From assembly GCF_019649055.1 (NCBI RefSeq), contig NW_026570293.1:645814-709813 (forward strand): DNA of 64,000 bases, written 5' to 3'. Made by a program: the position numbers and the translations under genes. Below are positions 22,400-35,494 of this stretch, in pieces. The notes below the pieces were generated by a model. It ran no database searches. It was given only the letters and a program-made list of their open reading frames with translations, and was not told the origin of the DNA. The DNA is from Paramacrobiotus metropolitanus (taxonomy: Eukaryota; Tardigrada; Eutardigrada; Parachela; Macrobiotidae). The stretch's first letter is position 1. Every line of letters begins with the position of its first letter.

Positions 22400-24560
22400 A
22401 ATTAGTCTCTGAGTACAAAAAGCAGAAAAACTAAAACATTTTTGAAAGCTGTGAAAATTATTATCCTCTACGTAGATACTGGAAAATTTCAGATGAACAG
22501 ATCATCAAAATTAATAAGATACCGTGGTTTATCAGTAACTGTAACACATGTTTAAGCTGCTTTTCGATTTACAAATTCTAAACATCTGAAATGTGGTGCT
22601 TATCGGTTGACAGACTCAACCCGGTCAACCGGTTCCAACAAGTCAACGGAGGCCAAAGAGAAGCGAAATCAACGGATCCTGACCACTGACACAGCCTCAT
22701 CACCTGACGACAGCATTGAGGATGCCCTTATTTAAAGTTTTCGCCTTTCAACCGGTGATCCAGTTGGTGTAGCGCGGACACTTTGATTTTTATGCTGACG
22801 TTGCTTTGTTCATCTGCCTGTAAGTTAGTGTTGGATAGGCTTACGAATGTTACATGCTGTGTTTCATGTCATTCTCTACTAATTTCCATTCCAACGGATG
22901 GAAATTAGATCTACTAATAAATCAGTACTGCAGTAACCATAAGCCATGCAAAACAATAATTACCATTACCCATTATTCAGTAATATTTTGTGTTCTGTCA
23001 GACATGTGCATCATGTTCTTGCATTAGTTCGCCAGGTCCCCTGGTCCGCCCTTGTCGACAGTCTCGTCTCGCTGGTAACGGTACCACCGTACCAGCGATT
23101 CCTACATGTTTTTACGATCAACTGTGAAAATGGTGGAAAAAACCGGTTGATGGTCTCCTGTGTACTTGTATATTGTTATTTGTTTTGTTAAGGGAAGTGG
23201 TCCGGTACATGGCAGCAAATTAACGCAAATTAACGTGCATGCATGAAAACTTTTATTTTCGCGCTCTCAAATTAGAACAATTTTTACATGGACTTATGGC
23301 TATGTGTAGCCAAGCGATTTCTGCACAGTGACATGATGCGCATTGGCATGAAAACCGTTTTTGGGCGCGACATTCCGTTGGTTGTAATGGCTTTAATAAA
23401 GCTCAGAAAAATTAAGTGTACAATATGCAGGCTGTACTTAGAGGTGCCGAAAGTGTTATTATGGACCGATCTCATTTATTTACAAAAAACGCACATTGGC
23501 GTCAAAATTGTTTTACACCAAACTAGGTTTCTACCACGTTCTGAAACTGCAAAATAAATTTGAAGTACATAGTTTAAAACTGTTTTATAATCTGGAAAAC
23601 GGTAGAAACCTGGTTCATATAGTAGAAACGATTGATAAAGACTAATTAGGTGACTGTGTTACAGTGAAGTACTGTTTCCAGACCGAAATTTGAAAAAGAT
23701 CGGCTGAAAATGAAACTTTGAGTACACCCTGGAGCGTTTAAATTTGGGGAATTTTGGTTTGCCCAAAACTCCTCAATCGGATGTTGCACACAAAAACGCT
23801 TTTCACGCTTAAGTATACAAATCGTTAGGCCACACATTACGGAGTGCCATAAAACAATGCAAAAAAGTGATTAGGAGTGTGTGAAAGCGAAATTTTTCGT
23901 GCATGTGCACCAGTTAATTACCATGTACTGAGTCACTTCCTTCAAGTAACATCTGCCGTAACGTTTGTGATGCTACGGTTTCTAAAATCCGCGTGCTGCG
24001 TAAACGGAAGTCAGGTATCAAAACGGTCACCTGCAGGAGTACATTCATGCACTCTGCCGCTTTAACCACAACGCCTCGCGCGGAGGGTGGCACACAGATG
24101 TTGACGCATTTATTACGCACTACACTCTGTATGCTGCAAGCTGATTCGCCATCAGACACCGCAGTTGTACGCGTACGTACAGCAGAGAGGAGCAGCGGAA
24201 GGAAAGTCTGGCATATGGCAGCGTATAGGAGCAACATTTACATGTATACACTTATACACGCAGCGGCCACATATATATCGACAGATAATCATCGGCCAAT
24301 TTGTTTGATCATCCTTGCCCGGCGCTGTCCGATTCATTTAACCGCGGAATAATCACTTTTCCCACTTTGACGATCGCTTTCTCTGGTTTCCTCTATCACG
24401 CGGTAAATTCAACCGCGCCGGGAGTTTATTCAGAACGCGGGCGGCTTATCAAGCCTTTCTTATTCAAATTTTTGGTTTTATTTAATAATAATTAAAGTAT
24501 CGGCCAAATTTATTAATAATATAGGGATTAAATTAATTTGCCGCGATTCATCTGGTCAGT
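22400..24560. other. intergenic, upstream region of the SLC6 gene
   Basis: No protein family is recognised. Several 60-120-codon frames exist on both strands at 23.9-24.4 kb but look like shadows of a GC-richer stretch. This GC-richer part, ending about 24.47 kb, is the likely promoter and 5' UTR region of the SLC6 gene. I could not identify a TATA box or initiator with confidence. Confidence 0.35.
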
Positions 24561-24568
24561 ATGGAAGG

Positions 24569-27500
24569 ATGACGCAAGAGGACAGCGGGGTCCGGTTGAT
24601 GACCTTTACTGGTGAGATGGGCGAGGAGATGTACCGGGAATCGGTGGTATTGCCGGTTAAGTGGCCGGTAGATCGCGATAAGGAGAGAGAGCGGCTGAAC
24701 GGTCAGCATGCGTTGGTCAATAACGGAGGTACGTTGACCGATGCGGAAGAGGAGGAGACTCGGCCCAAGGAAGTGTTCACCACGCTGGGTGTGTTGGATC
24801 CGGCGTTGACCGATAAGGACAAGCGGCAAACGGCCAAAGAGCTGGCGGGTGATTACGAGCGGGAATCGTGGCCGGGGAAATGGGATTTCCTGATGGCCTG
24901 CTTGGGTTATGCCGTCGGTAAGTTCATAATATCGTTCCCGCCTCAATTTCGCCGTCAGAATAAAAATTCATTATTAACAAATTTATTGATGTTCATCTCC
25001 TCATTGAAGCAAAGAATAATTCACACGTAAACAAACAATTGTAAAATAAAAAACAGTGACGGTTAGTACAGCTACTACAGCAACAGCAAGAGATGAAGAT
25101 TGTTTCGGTTAGGAAATAATATTCCTACATTCAGTAAACGTCCCGTCTGCACTGCAGGTTTCGGAAATGTGTGGAGATTTCCTTCGCTGGCATACAAAAA
25201 CGGTGGAGGTAAGAAGTGACATGGTTTATAAATCACTGGTTGTTTTTTTCCGTTTAAGCGGGTGCGCTGCTGCGTATTGTACCAGTTACTCAGCAGTCGG
25301 CATAGTTTTCGCGTTAAGCCTGGCCGGTAACTGCTGAACGCGTGCGCCGAGTGGTCATTCCTACCATATCAGATTATCAAGAAGACATCTAAAAACTTAA
25401 ACAGTAGCCCTAAAAGGTTTTGTAATTTCAGCGTTTAAATTTTAATTGCGAAGCCGTGTGCCTGTGTTTATAATTTTGGTAACTTTGATGGTTATCTCCT
25501 ATTTGCGATAAAAAAATTTATTTAAATATTGTTAGTTTTTATTTTAATTTGTTTTTTGACAGGCGATGGATGCATTATAAATAGCGCTTTATTTACAAAC
25601 ATAAAACCTTTTTATTGAGATGTGGGAATGGTTCTTCGGTTATGTGGCATGCTTTTCGTGAATTTATTGCTGTGATCCTCCTTGTTGGCGCTAATTGACA
25701 TACTTCAACTTGCGCGCTGGGGAACAACAGCGTTTCCGGGTAGGGTCACCACGGCATCCCGCAGTGTATTGAACACCCATAAGGCAGGTGTGCGCTGGAT
25801 ATCTTCGTAACAATTTTGTGGTGGGCTTTCGCTCAATTCAGGCATTGAGTTTTTGCTGACATGTTAATTCCGGCTACCATATACGTATTCACCTACGGCG
25901 TTGCCAGTCGGATACCCTCTAGTTCCACCTAAAAATTTTAATAATCTTTTTTTGCATACCGTATATTTTATTCAATACGGACTATACAGTCAGTAGCGTA
26001 AGACTGGCTAACAGTAACGACAAAGGATGCTATCACAGCAGGGCCTAATAGCCAATTACGCATGCGTTTCCCGACAGCCATAAATCACAGCCTGATCAGA
26101 AGGATTGTTGTGCAGGAGCCTTCCTCATCCCCTTCTTTCTCTGCTCCTTCCTGGCCGGCATCCCTGTGTTCTTCCTGGAAGTCGCGATGGGCCAGTTTAT
26201 GAGCGAAGGCACTATCACCGTGTGGAAACTCATTCCCATGTTTAAAGGTGCGGAGTGGTCGTGTAAACGGCATTGTATTTAATTTCTGACATGTTATACA
26301 CGATCCGGTCACATCCAAGATATGTAGCACGTACATTAAGATAGCCGGAACAGCGTTTCGTATCTTCTCCCTCTTGTTAGTTATCTATTTGTCAGTCTAA
26401 TATGCAAATAACAACAACATGAAATTCTACTACCTAGATATAAATACTGTTATTACGAGCGAGGAATACTGGAATAATATGCACTACATAGTACATAGTA
26501 AATCATACTACGGTAATTTGTCGCTGCGTAATTTTATCCATTTCCGAAGCAGCGGTAATCGATGACCTCCAAACACATATTATACGTGGAAGGTAATATC
26601 TTTAGTACGAGTACCGTACTAGTAGTAATCTTCGCAGGCGTTTATTATTTACACTATTTTATATTTTAGGTGTTGTGCATATTTCATTTTCATCGCATAT
26701 TTCATTTGCTTCGCATATTTTCTTTAGGCTTCGGTTACGGGACGGTGGTAATCGTGACCCTCCTAAATATATATTACATCATTATTCTTGCCTGGGTGTT
26801 TTTTTACCTATTCGCCACCATTTTTTCCTTCGGCTCCGTGCTACCGTGGAGTACGTGCGGAAATTGGTGGAATTCTCCAAAGTAAACTGAAGTCGTCAGC
26901 ACATAGCTAGCTAGCACTGATAGCTGCAGAAAAACTCATTTTTATAGTTGCGTTACCGGGAGGAACGAGACCGTGGATAACGTTACCGAATGGACTAATT
27001 CCACCATGACACCGGCATTGGCCACCCTGACGACACCGGCTTGGCTGGATAATTCCACGGTCGGAGCGGCTAAGATCGATGCTGCGGCAGAATTTTGGCG
27101 GTAAGTTGTTACACCGTACGTAATGATACGGGACCACTAACTACCCGTATTTTAAAAATGGACTGAAATACAGCCCTTTCTGGAAATAAAAATACCGCCT
27201 GACCCCGAATAAAAATGCAACACTCAATTAAAGCTGCTTCGCATAAAATTAACATTTTCAGTACCGAAAGACTTTGGTGATCGTTAAACAATGTTAGAAT
27301 TTTTTGGAAAGCGCTAAACTGCGAAAGAATAAATAAAATAAACTGCTGTATTTGGAATTTATTACTCGATTTTAAGGTAAAAAAAGGAAGTAATTTTTAA
27401 AATAAAATTGTACGAAATATCCTGTTGAAATTTTAAAAATTTATTTTAAGAAAAAAGTTATTTTATTGTTGTCTTGTGTTAGAAACCGAGTCCTGCAGTT

Positions 27501-30500
27501 ATCCACCGGCATCGACGACGTGGGCACTGTGGTATGGGAGCTGGCACTGTGTCTGCTGCTCTCATGGATCCTGTGCTACTTTATCATCTGGAAAGGCACC
27601 CAGTCCAGCTCCAAAGTGGTCTACATCACGGCCACCGCCCCCTACATCATGCTCTTCATCCTGTTCATCCGCGGCGTCACCCTGCCGGGCGCCATCAATG
27701 GTATCATTTATTACATTTATCCCGATTTTTCACGCTTAGCCGACGGGAAAGTATGGATGGATGCCGGCACACAAATCTTCTTTTCATATGCAATCTGCAC
27801 ATCCACCATCGTCGCCATGGGCTCATATAACCGTTTCCATCATAATTGCTACAGGTTGGTCATATAGGCCCCAGCGTTCGCAACACGCGTAACCGCCTTT
27901 TCAGTGATTCTCTGTTTGTGTGGGTTTTATTACACCGCGATCAATACAGCGGCTTGATCGTATCGCGTAACGCCACTGATTCAGGGAACAACATTTCCAT
28001 ATGAAATCCTCCTTACACTTCATGTAGTCCGTAAATACAACTTTTTTTTCAGCTAACCTATTTAATTTCAAATTAAATCACTAACAACAAAAATCTGGTG
28101 TGAAGACTGTCAATTATTAAGTACTAGTACCGATAGTTTTGCCGTCTTTCTGTGTCCGAAAAGTGATAAATCTTTAATTTCTCAGTATTGGTTTTGTTTG
28201 ATGGATCCAGTTTGCTAAAAAAGTTTCTTTAAACCATTTTTATTTATTTAATGGGAAAATCTTTCTAAAAATATATTTTCATTTAATACTAAGTAATTCT
28301 TTTAAAAAAATTGTATGCCAAAGTCACCGGCCAACTGGTTCAGTTTACGCAAAAGTATGGCCAGGGTCAAAAAGAGGGAGGAATTTTGTGAGGGAGGAAT
28401 TTCACTGTGGTCAAAAAGAGGGAGGAATTTTTAGAGGGAGGAATTTTACTGTGGTCAAAAAGAGGGAGGAATTTTCGAAGAAGTACTCGGTGACCTCGAA
28501 CCCGGGTCCCTGAGGTCGCCAATAAGATTTTCACTGTTATATACAGATTGACGTGCTGAGTCGAACTGAAGTACCCGAGGACCTCGAACCCGGGTCCCCG
28601 AGGTCGGCAATGAAATTTTCACTGTATATATGGAGCTTTCACGTGATGAGTCGAACTGAAATACATGGGGACCTCGCACCCGGTTCCCCGAGGTCGCCGA
28701 TGAGATTTTCACTGTAGATATACCGTTTGACGTGCGAAGTCGAACTGAAGTGCTCGAAAATTCCTTAACCGGGTTCATGAATATGACATCAGAGTTTGTT
28801 GACATTGACGCTGAAGGTACTGAAATTATCTAATGTCACCGTTTTTTTCCTAATGTTATCTCCGAGTCATTTGAAATTTTAAATTCGATTTTTAAAGTAC
28901 TTTCGAGTAGGTTTTGCAATCCTTAGTTCCTGAAGTCAGCAGACTCATTTTCATTTGTCAAACTGATTTCTAAATTTGTTTGTCGAATTGTGTTTCTAAA
29001 GCTGTTTCAAATTTTCTTGATTTTCGTGATAGATTTCGGCAGTTTCGCAGTCTTATCCGAAACTAGTCTTCGCTTAACGCGAAGTGGCTAGCAACTCAAT
29101 CCTTCTGCGAAAACGGGCATACCGTCGACGCGTTTCACTTCTAGACAAAAAAGTAGCATATGACATATAAAGAAATGATTTTTGTACTTTAAAATGAGTA
29201 CAGTAATGGTAACGCATTTGTTGTTGCTGAGAAATTAGCTTTTAAAGTGAAAAATTTGAAGTTGACAGACGCACTGGCGTTCTGATCAGGAATCAAACTC
29301 GTTCCCACAGTGTTGTCGGGAATAAACCACCAGATCCCAGTTCACTGTGGAGTGTCCCAAACTGTACTTTACAGTACGAACCAAATAACTGCACGACCAA
29401 ACTCTGTATATCTCGCATAACCAAACTATTGCAGATAGCCCACAGCTCACCACACAGACCAACTTCCGTTGCAGGTGACCAAACGACTTGCCATAAGCCC
29501 AACACAAAGCACTGACCAAACTTAGCGCGAGCGGAGAGACTTGGAAGGGCAGGACCAGTCTTGTGCGTTGTAGTCTACGGAGCTGTTATTAAATTTGAAT
29601 AAAATTTATCCTCTTCCCGAAGTGCTCTCCAGCTTTGGAGAGTAGCCCAGTAACCACACAACCAACACACCGACTACCTGTCGTCCTTTTGCGCTCTGCT
29701 TATAAAGTCGATTTTTTACAGGATACAGATGTGAAAAAAAATATTCTGAAACGGCCATTTTATAGAGTGAAGTATTAGAAGCTTATTATACGGACAGAAT
29801 TTTGGTTGATAAAAAACAGAACAAAAAAAATCGCGCGTCCGATCACTTCGGCCAGCGTCATTTCGGCCGAGGTTCACTTCGGCCCGCACTCATTTCGGCC
29901 ACCGCTCATTTCGGCAGCAGGACATTTGGCCATCTTAAGTTCCTAAGGTTTCCTAGTTTTTACTATGTTGCTTCGGTTTTCTCAGGTTTCTTAGGTTTTC
30001 ATAAGTTATCCATACGCTTCTTAGGTTTTTGAGGTTATGATCTTATGTTTCTTAGGTTTTCGTATGGTTTCTCAGGTTTCTTGGATTTTCCCCCTTTTGG
30101 TTTTTTTGGTTTTGTTTGGTTTCCTTAGGCTTTCTTAGGTTTTTTTAGATTCTTAGATTTCTTAGGTTTCTTGGGTTTTCTTGGGTTATTCTTAGGCTAT
30201 TGACGCTGGGATAGCAAGACAGCGTCGTACAGGCTTACGAGTGTACGAGATTTTGGTTGCTTATGTTGCCGCTAATTGGTTGATAAGTGCTAGCTTCTAT
30301 GGCTCACTAGCGCCAGATTGATCCCATGTGAATTGCGGCGTTATCTCTCTCGAATTTCGATGTGCAATTTAGTCTTGACTGGAACATCTTTGAAATTGCA
30401 ATTTAACAACAACATCCTGAATCTGAGATCTCTGGTGTCTTCTAGTAGCGAAAGCATTAGTGTGTACCTACCGGAAGTCACATCCCTTTTCTTAAATCTG

Positions 30501-33500
30501 GATAATTACAACTTCCAGAACGTAGAAATATGTAATAGTTTGGTAAGTAGAACTTCGACATAAGAAAACATTTATCTTTCTTATTTTCCCACTTTGTCGA
30601 TTGAGTAAGGTTTGGTCATCTAGTGCGATAGTCGTAGTGCGACTTCCGCATAGCATGTCACTATTCTTAAGTCATTCTTAGGTTATTCGAGAGGTTATGA
30701 TGCCATCGAAACGTAGTCACACCGAAAGTAACGTTTTCTTGCCCAAATTAGACCAAAAAAATCGTCGGCCGAAATGAGCTACGGCCGAACTGAGTGGCGG
30801 CCGAAGTGAGTGGCGGCCGAAATGAACGCGGCCGAAATGAACGCAGCCGAAATGAAAACGGCCGCAGTGATCGGTTGCCGAGTCGAACGGGGATCACCTT
30901 TGGGTAGAAAAGGTCTGACGTTCATAGCTAAATATGCTCCTTATACAAATTGCACAGCATTTTCGTTAATTTTGTAATCTGAAAGCTCTAACAATAAGGC
31001 AAGTGACAACTCAACTGCTTCAACCGGCTATTCATCTATGACGAAGGCGACGAGCACCTTACCAGTTTCCGCAACAGTCTGCTCGCAAAAAAATCTGAAA
31101 TCCCGTTGTTCCCGGCATCATAATAAACTGCCAGACAAATTCAGCATTCTTTTGTGTGAGGATAGTAAAACGGACCTCTAACCGTAAACAGAGAGCGGCT
31201 TCACTTGCGTGCGAAACAGCATAAGCATCCGGAAAGTGTTCACGGATCTCATGTTATTGTATTAGCAAGTGTCGATAAACTGAAATATATTGTACTTAAG
31301 GACAGTATAAGTAATATATCCATTTACTTATTGGTATACGCAATAAAATAATATAAATTATCCCCCCCCCCAATAGAATTTTATGCCCCCCCCCCTCAGG
31401 GGCAGTACTTCTGAACCCTGAACACCTCTGAACCTTGAACAAGAAACCCCGTACCGAGAGTGTTCAGGGCCGGGAGGTTCCACTGTAGTAATGTTGATCT
31501 TGTTTAGCATGGTCAGGAACATGGGTCGGAAGTTCCCAGTACTTCAGTTCGACTTAGCATGTCAAACTGTATATATACAGTAAAAATTGCATTGCCGACC
31601 TCGGGGACCCGGGTTCGAGGTTCTCGGGTACTTCCGTTCGACTCAGCACGTCAAACTGTATATAACAGTGAAAATCTTATTATGACCTCAGGGACCCGGG
31701 TTCGAGGTCCCGAGTACTTCAGTTCGACTTCGAAAAATTCCTCCCTCTTTTGACCACAGTAGGATTCCTCCTCTAAAAAATTCCTCCCTCTTTTGACCAC
31801 AGTGAAATTCCTCCTCACAAAATTCCTCCCTCTTTTTGACCCTGGCCCAAAAGTATTGCACAATATTATAATTCAGCATATACAGTATCTACTAAAATAT
31901 GTGTTTGGCTAAACAAGTGAATATGACTTAGTATACGAGTACACTCTATAACTACAAAAGGGAAATTGGTCAATCGGTCCGCTGTTCAAAATCAAATAAC
32001 GAAATCAATAAACAGCGTACACAATTTATACATTCGGACTGATTCAGTGTGCCTAATCATCAGCACAGGGTTCTAACAGAGAAGTGTTTTTTCGTGCAAT
32101 ATGCGTTAAAACGAAGTATCTACCATTTTTTAACCACAACGCATATTAAGAAACACTTTCGTTTACAGGGATTCCTTGATTTTGTGCTCGGTGAATTCGT
32201 TAACCAGTTTCTTCGCCGGCTTCGTCATCTTCTCCGTGTTGGGTTTCATGGCGCACGAGCAGAACGTGGACGTGAAGGACTTGGCACTGGACGGTCCGGG
32301 CTTGACGTTTATCGTGTACCCAAAAGCCATCGCGCAGATGCCGTGGGCGCCGGTGTGGTCCGTGCTCTTTTTCCTTATGCTCATCACCCTGGGCATCGAC
32401 TCCGAGGTAGAGTAACTACATTCTTCCACGCCAGCAATTCAAGTATGCGCTGCAATAATGCTGGCTTTGTGGCAGTTTGTCGGCGTGGAAGGCTTTGTTA
32501 CGGCCATCAGCGATATCTTCCCGCAGCTCCGCCGCAAGAGTATCCGTGAATCGTTCATCGCGCTGGTGTGCTTTGTCTACTTCCTCATCGGGCTGATTAT
32601 GGTGACAAAGGTAGGGGAAGCGGTGAAAGTACGGAAAGTGAATTATCCAATGGTTGAATTTAGCGGAGACGGTTGTGTAGGGCGGGATGTTCGTGTTCCA
32701 GCTGTTTGATAACTACGCCGCATCCGGGCCGACACTGCTGTGGTTCTGCTTTTTTGAATGCGTGGCTATCGGATACGCATACGGTAATATTGGTAAAAAT
32801 AATTTTCGTTCCAGCAGCTATATTATAAATGACAGCATATTAAGAATTCCCATGTCATAATTTTTTAATCTATTTAGCGAAGCATTTTAAAAATTAAATT
32901 GTGTAGTAACAATTTTTCATTTGTTCGCAAATTATTAACAGGGGTGCTTATTTTGTAATATCAGAATAATTTGATTAATTTTTAGTCGTGTTTTATTCTA
33001 GTTAATTTTTTGTTGCAACAGGAGCGGATCGTTTCTACGACGACATCGAGCAGATGATCGGTTTCCGTATCAGTCCATGGTGTAAATTCTGCTGGAAATA
33101 CGTTACTCCCGTCGTCTGTGCCGTAAGTACCGCGCTACTCACCTAAAGTCGAGTAAATAATTTATTGTGCTTATCTGGGTAAGTGTTTTATGTAGGGCAT
33201 CTTTATATTCAGCCTGGTAACGTGGTCGCCCATGGAATATTCGGATATTAACTACGTGTTCCCGGCGTGGGCCGAAGGACTGGGTCAGTTCGTGCCCAGT
33301 CATTATCTTTTGCTAGAAAACAATAGCGCAACCATAACGTTATAACGTGAGCAATTGTGGTGATAGGTTGGATGATGGCACTGGCGTCCATGATCTGCAT
33401 ACCGGGATACATTGCCGTGAAATCCTTCAGTATCGATGTAAGAACCCAGAATTAACTGTATTTGCCAGGTTCAAACTACAATTTGCACGAATTACGAAAT

Positions 33501-33784
33501 ACGAAATTGGGCACAAATAGGTACGAAATGGCATGCTAACGCCGGTGGATTAGAGAAAGCTACCGAGATACAATTTATTTATGCAGCATAATGGTCTGTG
33601 AATTTTTTTAATATCAATTTAATTTATTTAGTTATTAAATTTTTAAAAAAATTTTTTTATTATTGTAGGCAATACGTGTGTTTGTTTCTTTTTTGCGCAG
33701 AAATTCAAGGCCTTGATGGTACCGCAGTTTAACGATCGGCATATGCGTCGCCGTGCCCGGCGACGGAGCAGCATTCGGCGTTGA
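24569..33784 (+). CDS. SLC6 (Na+/Cl- dependent) transporter, 13 coding exons, GABA/taurine/creatine-type
   Basis: Complete splice model: 24569-24917, 25158-25208, 26116-26247, 26728-26881, 26948-27100, 27483-27854, 32169-32406, 32476-32610, 32681-32783, 33022-33122, 33196-33283, 33367-33437, 33701-33784. All introns are GT-AG, phases agree, and the sum is 2,031 nt (676 aa). The protein is a 12-TM plasma-membrane symporter. Its N-terminal tail is followed by TM1 with NVWRFPS (about residues 120-126), the YKNGGG loop, GQFMSEG, an extracellular loop 2 with several N-glycosylation sequons, [14 protein letters not shown] in TM6, NS-TS in TM7, GIDS in TM8 (Na+ site) and [14 protein letters not shown] in TM10. 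A Gly at the TM1 substrate position and overall wording favour the GABA/taurine/creatine branch over the amine branch. Three normally conserved positions differ: Ser126 for Tyr after RFP, Phe140 for the TM2 Tyr that ligands chloride in GAT1, and TST replacing LGA-type residues in TM6. The 4.3-kb intron 6 contains nested transposons. Confidence 0.92.
28350..28358 (+). repeat. 9-bp target-site duplication, left
   Basis: CAAAAGTAT immediately precedes the element starting GGCCAGGG. The identical 9-mer follows its right end at 31848-31856. Confidence 0.85.
29836..30878. mobile_element. nested element with TIRs built from TCAYTTCGGCC repeats
   Basis: The left end has CGATCACTTCGGCC followed by about five spaced copies of TCATTTCGGCC/TCACTTCGGCC (to about 29925). 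The right end has the reverse complement (GGCCGAAATGA / GGCCGAAGTGA, about 30770-30878), ending GCAGTGATCGG. The terminal repeats are thus arrays of an 11-bp motif with variable spacers. The interior is T-rich and non-coding. It sits inside the Mutator-like element, so it is younger than that insertion, unless it is an integral part of it. Confidence 0.65.
29935..30215 (+). repeat. T-rich tract of TTTCTTAGGTTT-like units
   Basis: Roughly fifteen imperfect copies of (T)TTCTTAGGTTT(T) with variable spacing. They are not uniform in length and not a pure TTAGG array. The tract lies directly after the left TIR of the nested element. Confidence 0.6.
31848..31856 (+). repeat. 9-bp target-site duplication, right
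   Basis: CAAAAGTAT, identical to 28350-28358. Confidence 0.85.
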
Positions 33785-34022
33785 GCGGCTCGTAAATTTT
33801 CCCTAATGCAGCATGAGCAGATTTGAGATTTTCAAATGGAAATGTAACGCAGTGGAATACGGTGCATATGTGTCATTCTGAGCTTTTGTTAAATACGCGC
33901 TTATAACGTTTCCGGTGCAATATGTTACTGCTTCTTGCCAATGCGGCTTCTTCTTTTATTCCTCATCGTTTCGGACGACAACTATTACATATGTTTTGAC
34001 TGTGTCATATACAGAGTACTGC

Positions 34023-34028
34023 AATAAA
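34023..34028 (+). terminator. AATAAA polyadenylation signal of the SLC6 gene
   Basis: AATAAA lies about 240 bp after the SLC6 stop codon, followed by a T-rich stretch (TTTTTCCTTTTTTTTTGCC). It is the best 3'-end signal for the upstream gene. Confidence 0.55.
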
Positions 34029-34029
34029 A

Positions 34030-34895
34030 TGTCTACTTTTTCCTTTTTTTTTGCCTAACAAAATCACACTGGACGTTACGTCGATTTTGTTCCGGAATCC
34101 GAACGTTTGGGATAAGTATGACTAGAGTTATCGAAAACCTTCAAATTCAGCGTGGGAATGCGCATCCGGTATTTAGCCGGCGACACCGGAACATATACAG
34201 CACTGCGCGGTGCTAGTTGGATTGACCGGATTAGCTGCAACGCAAAAATATCAAAATCAAAACACACATCAAGTATTCCGTGCGCTGTGCACATAGGCTC
34301 ACAGCGTTAATTTCTTGATGTGCTTTCATGAACTATTAAAGGTGTTTTACGAAATCTAAAAACCCGTTAGTAAAATTTAGTTTTATCTTTTAAAAATTTA
34401 TCATACCCACTATTTTACCTAAGTGGTGGGAGCCTAAGGATGTTTCCAGATACACAGCTTTTAAGCGCACAAACGCGATCTCATTTAGAGCAAGTACCGT
34501 GCAGGAAATCATTTTCTTGTCTGACATATTATTACTTATATTATTTTTCACGGAAACCTCTATGTTGGAAATTTGAAATAAAAGAAGTTCCAAGCCTTCC
34601 GATGCTTGTTGCAACTCTAACCGCTCGGTGTTTGCAGCGTAATGCGAGTTTTATTAGACAGTTTTCAAAACTTTCCATTGTTTTCTTTTTTCCGTCGCAG
34701 AACATGACTTTTTTGCACTACTTCCGGTAAAATTTAGAATATGTAAATTAAATAAACGGAACCTTTTTAAGTAATAACCGTGTTTTCTTAAATTTTGCTT
34801 GTACTAGACGAATGCAGAACTAACGGACCTCTCTTCACGATATACAGAGTACGTACAGAAAAATTGAAGTACGTACAGAAAAACATACAGAAAAA
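34030..34895. other. intergenic, nothing recognised
   Basis: This gap separates the SLC6 3' end from the 3' end of the convergent small secreted-protein gene. Near 34850-34940 the phrase TACAGAAAAATT recurs several times (a simple repeat). Confidence 0.4.
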
Positions 34896-35494
34896 TTACA
34901 GAAAAATTAGAGAAAAAGATATACGTACAGAAAAATTCGACGTAAGTCGAATTTGAAGTAATGCAAGCGTTAATGGGCTGTTTTTAAAGTGGATAATACA
35001 AATTTGACACGTACCACGTTGACAGTTGACGGCGCACAGCACCGTCTGGCAGATATTTCCAGGCAGCGGATCCACAATGGGGCAGGTTCCACAGTTGGAG
35101 TTACAGTTACATGCGCCACCGCCGCCGCCGACCGGAGAGATCTGCGCACCTGTAAGCATAAGCACATACTTCACGCTTTTCCGATAGAAAACGTAATTAT
35201 TAATTTATTATTATACTGATTCATATGCAACGCCGGACACGTACCGGCTGATGAGGTGGCTAAACTGGCGGGAATACATGCCCTTTGTGCACACAGTGCC
35301 AGCGGGCACATGCATGTCATCAATGCGCTGTCCTGTACTGTACGCAAACAAAACAACAGTTTATAGTTTTCTCCTGCAATTTTTGCTCGTTTAACGTTTT
35401 AATAATATATAATTCAAGACATACCGGATAAATGCACAGAAATCAGTAGGACCAAAAGGGATAAGACAAGACAGTGCGCTTCCTTGCTCGCCAT
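34896..35494 (-). CDS. small secreted cysteine-rich protein, 3 exons
   Basis: My model is exons 35425-35494, 35245-35337 and 34896-35149 (417 nt, 138 aa), with GT-AG junctions in consistent phase 1. Exon 1 encodes MASKEAHCLVLSLLVLLISV, a signal peptide. The mature part is short and cysteine-rich: TCMCPLALCAQRAC, then after a Gly run GACNCNSNCGTC, then ICQTVLCAVNC and TCQIC, about 13 cysteines. The start was chosen for the signal peptide. An alternative donor at 35014 (GTACGT) would drop the last two cysteines and imply a further exon. No family is recognised. It shares its strand with the gene at 36504-38030. Confidence 0.6.

Larger units (their letters stand above)
28359..31847. mobile_element. 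~3.5-kb Mutator-like TIR DNA element inside the SLC6 intron
   Basis: The terminal inverted repeats are long (about 330-400 bp each: 28359-28760 and 31535-31847). They start GGCCAGGGTCAAAAAGAGGG and end with its complement. Within each TIR are sub-repeats of two kinds: AAAGAGGGAGGAATTT three times, then ~80-bp units containing ACCTCGAACCCGGGTCCC (three units on the left, two or three on the right). The flanking 9-bp duplication and long TIRs match the Mutator (MULE) group. No transposase frame is visible, so the element is non-autonomous. It also holds a second element at about 29836-30878. Confidence 0.8.

Noticed and set aside
29935-30215. Interstitial telomere array (TTAGG)n
   Set aside because: TTAGG occurs only inside longer irregular TTTCTTAGGTTT units with variable spacing.
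31360-31400. C-runs as a regulatory or quadruplex element
   Set aside because: Simple homopolymer runs inside the transposon; no spaced G-tracts enough to claim a structure.
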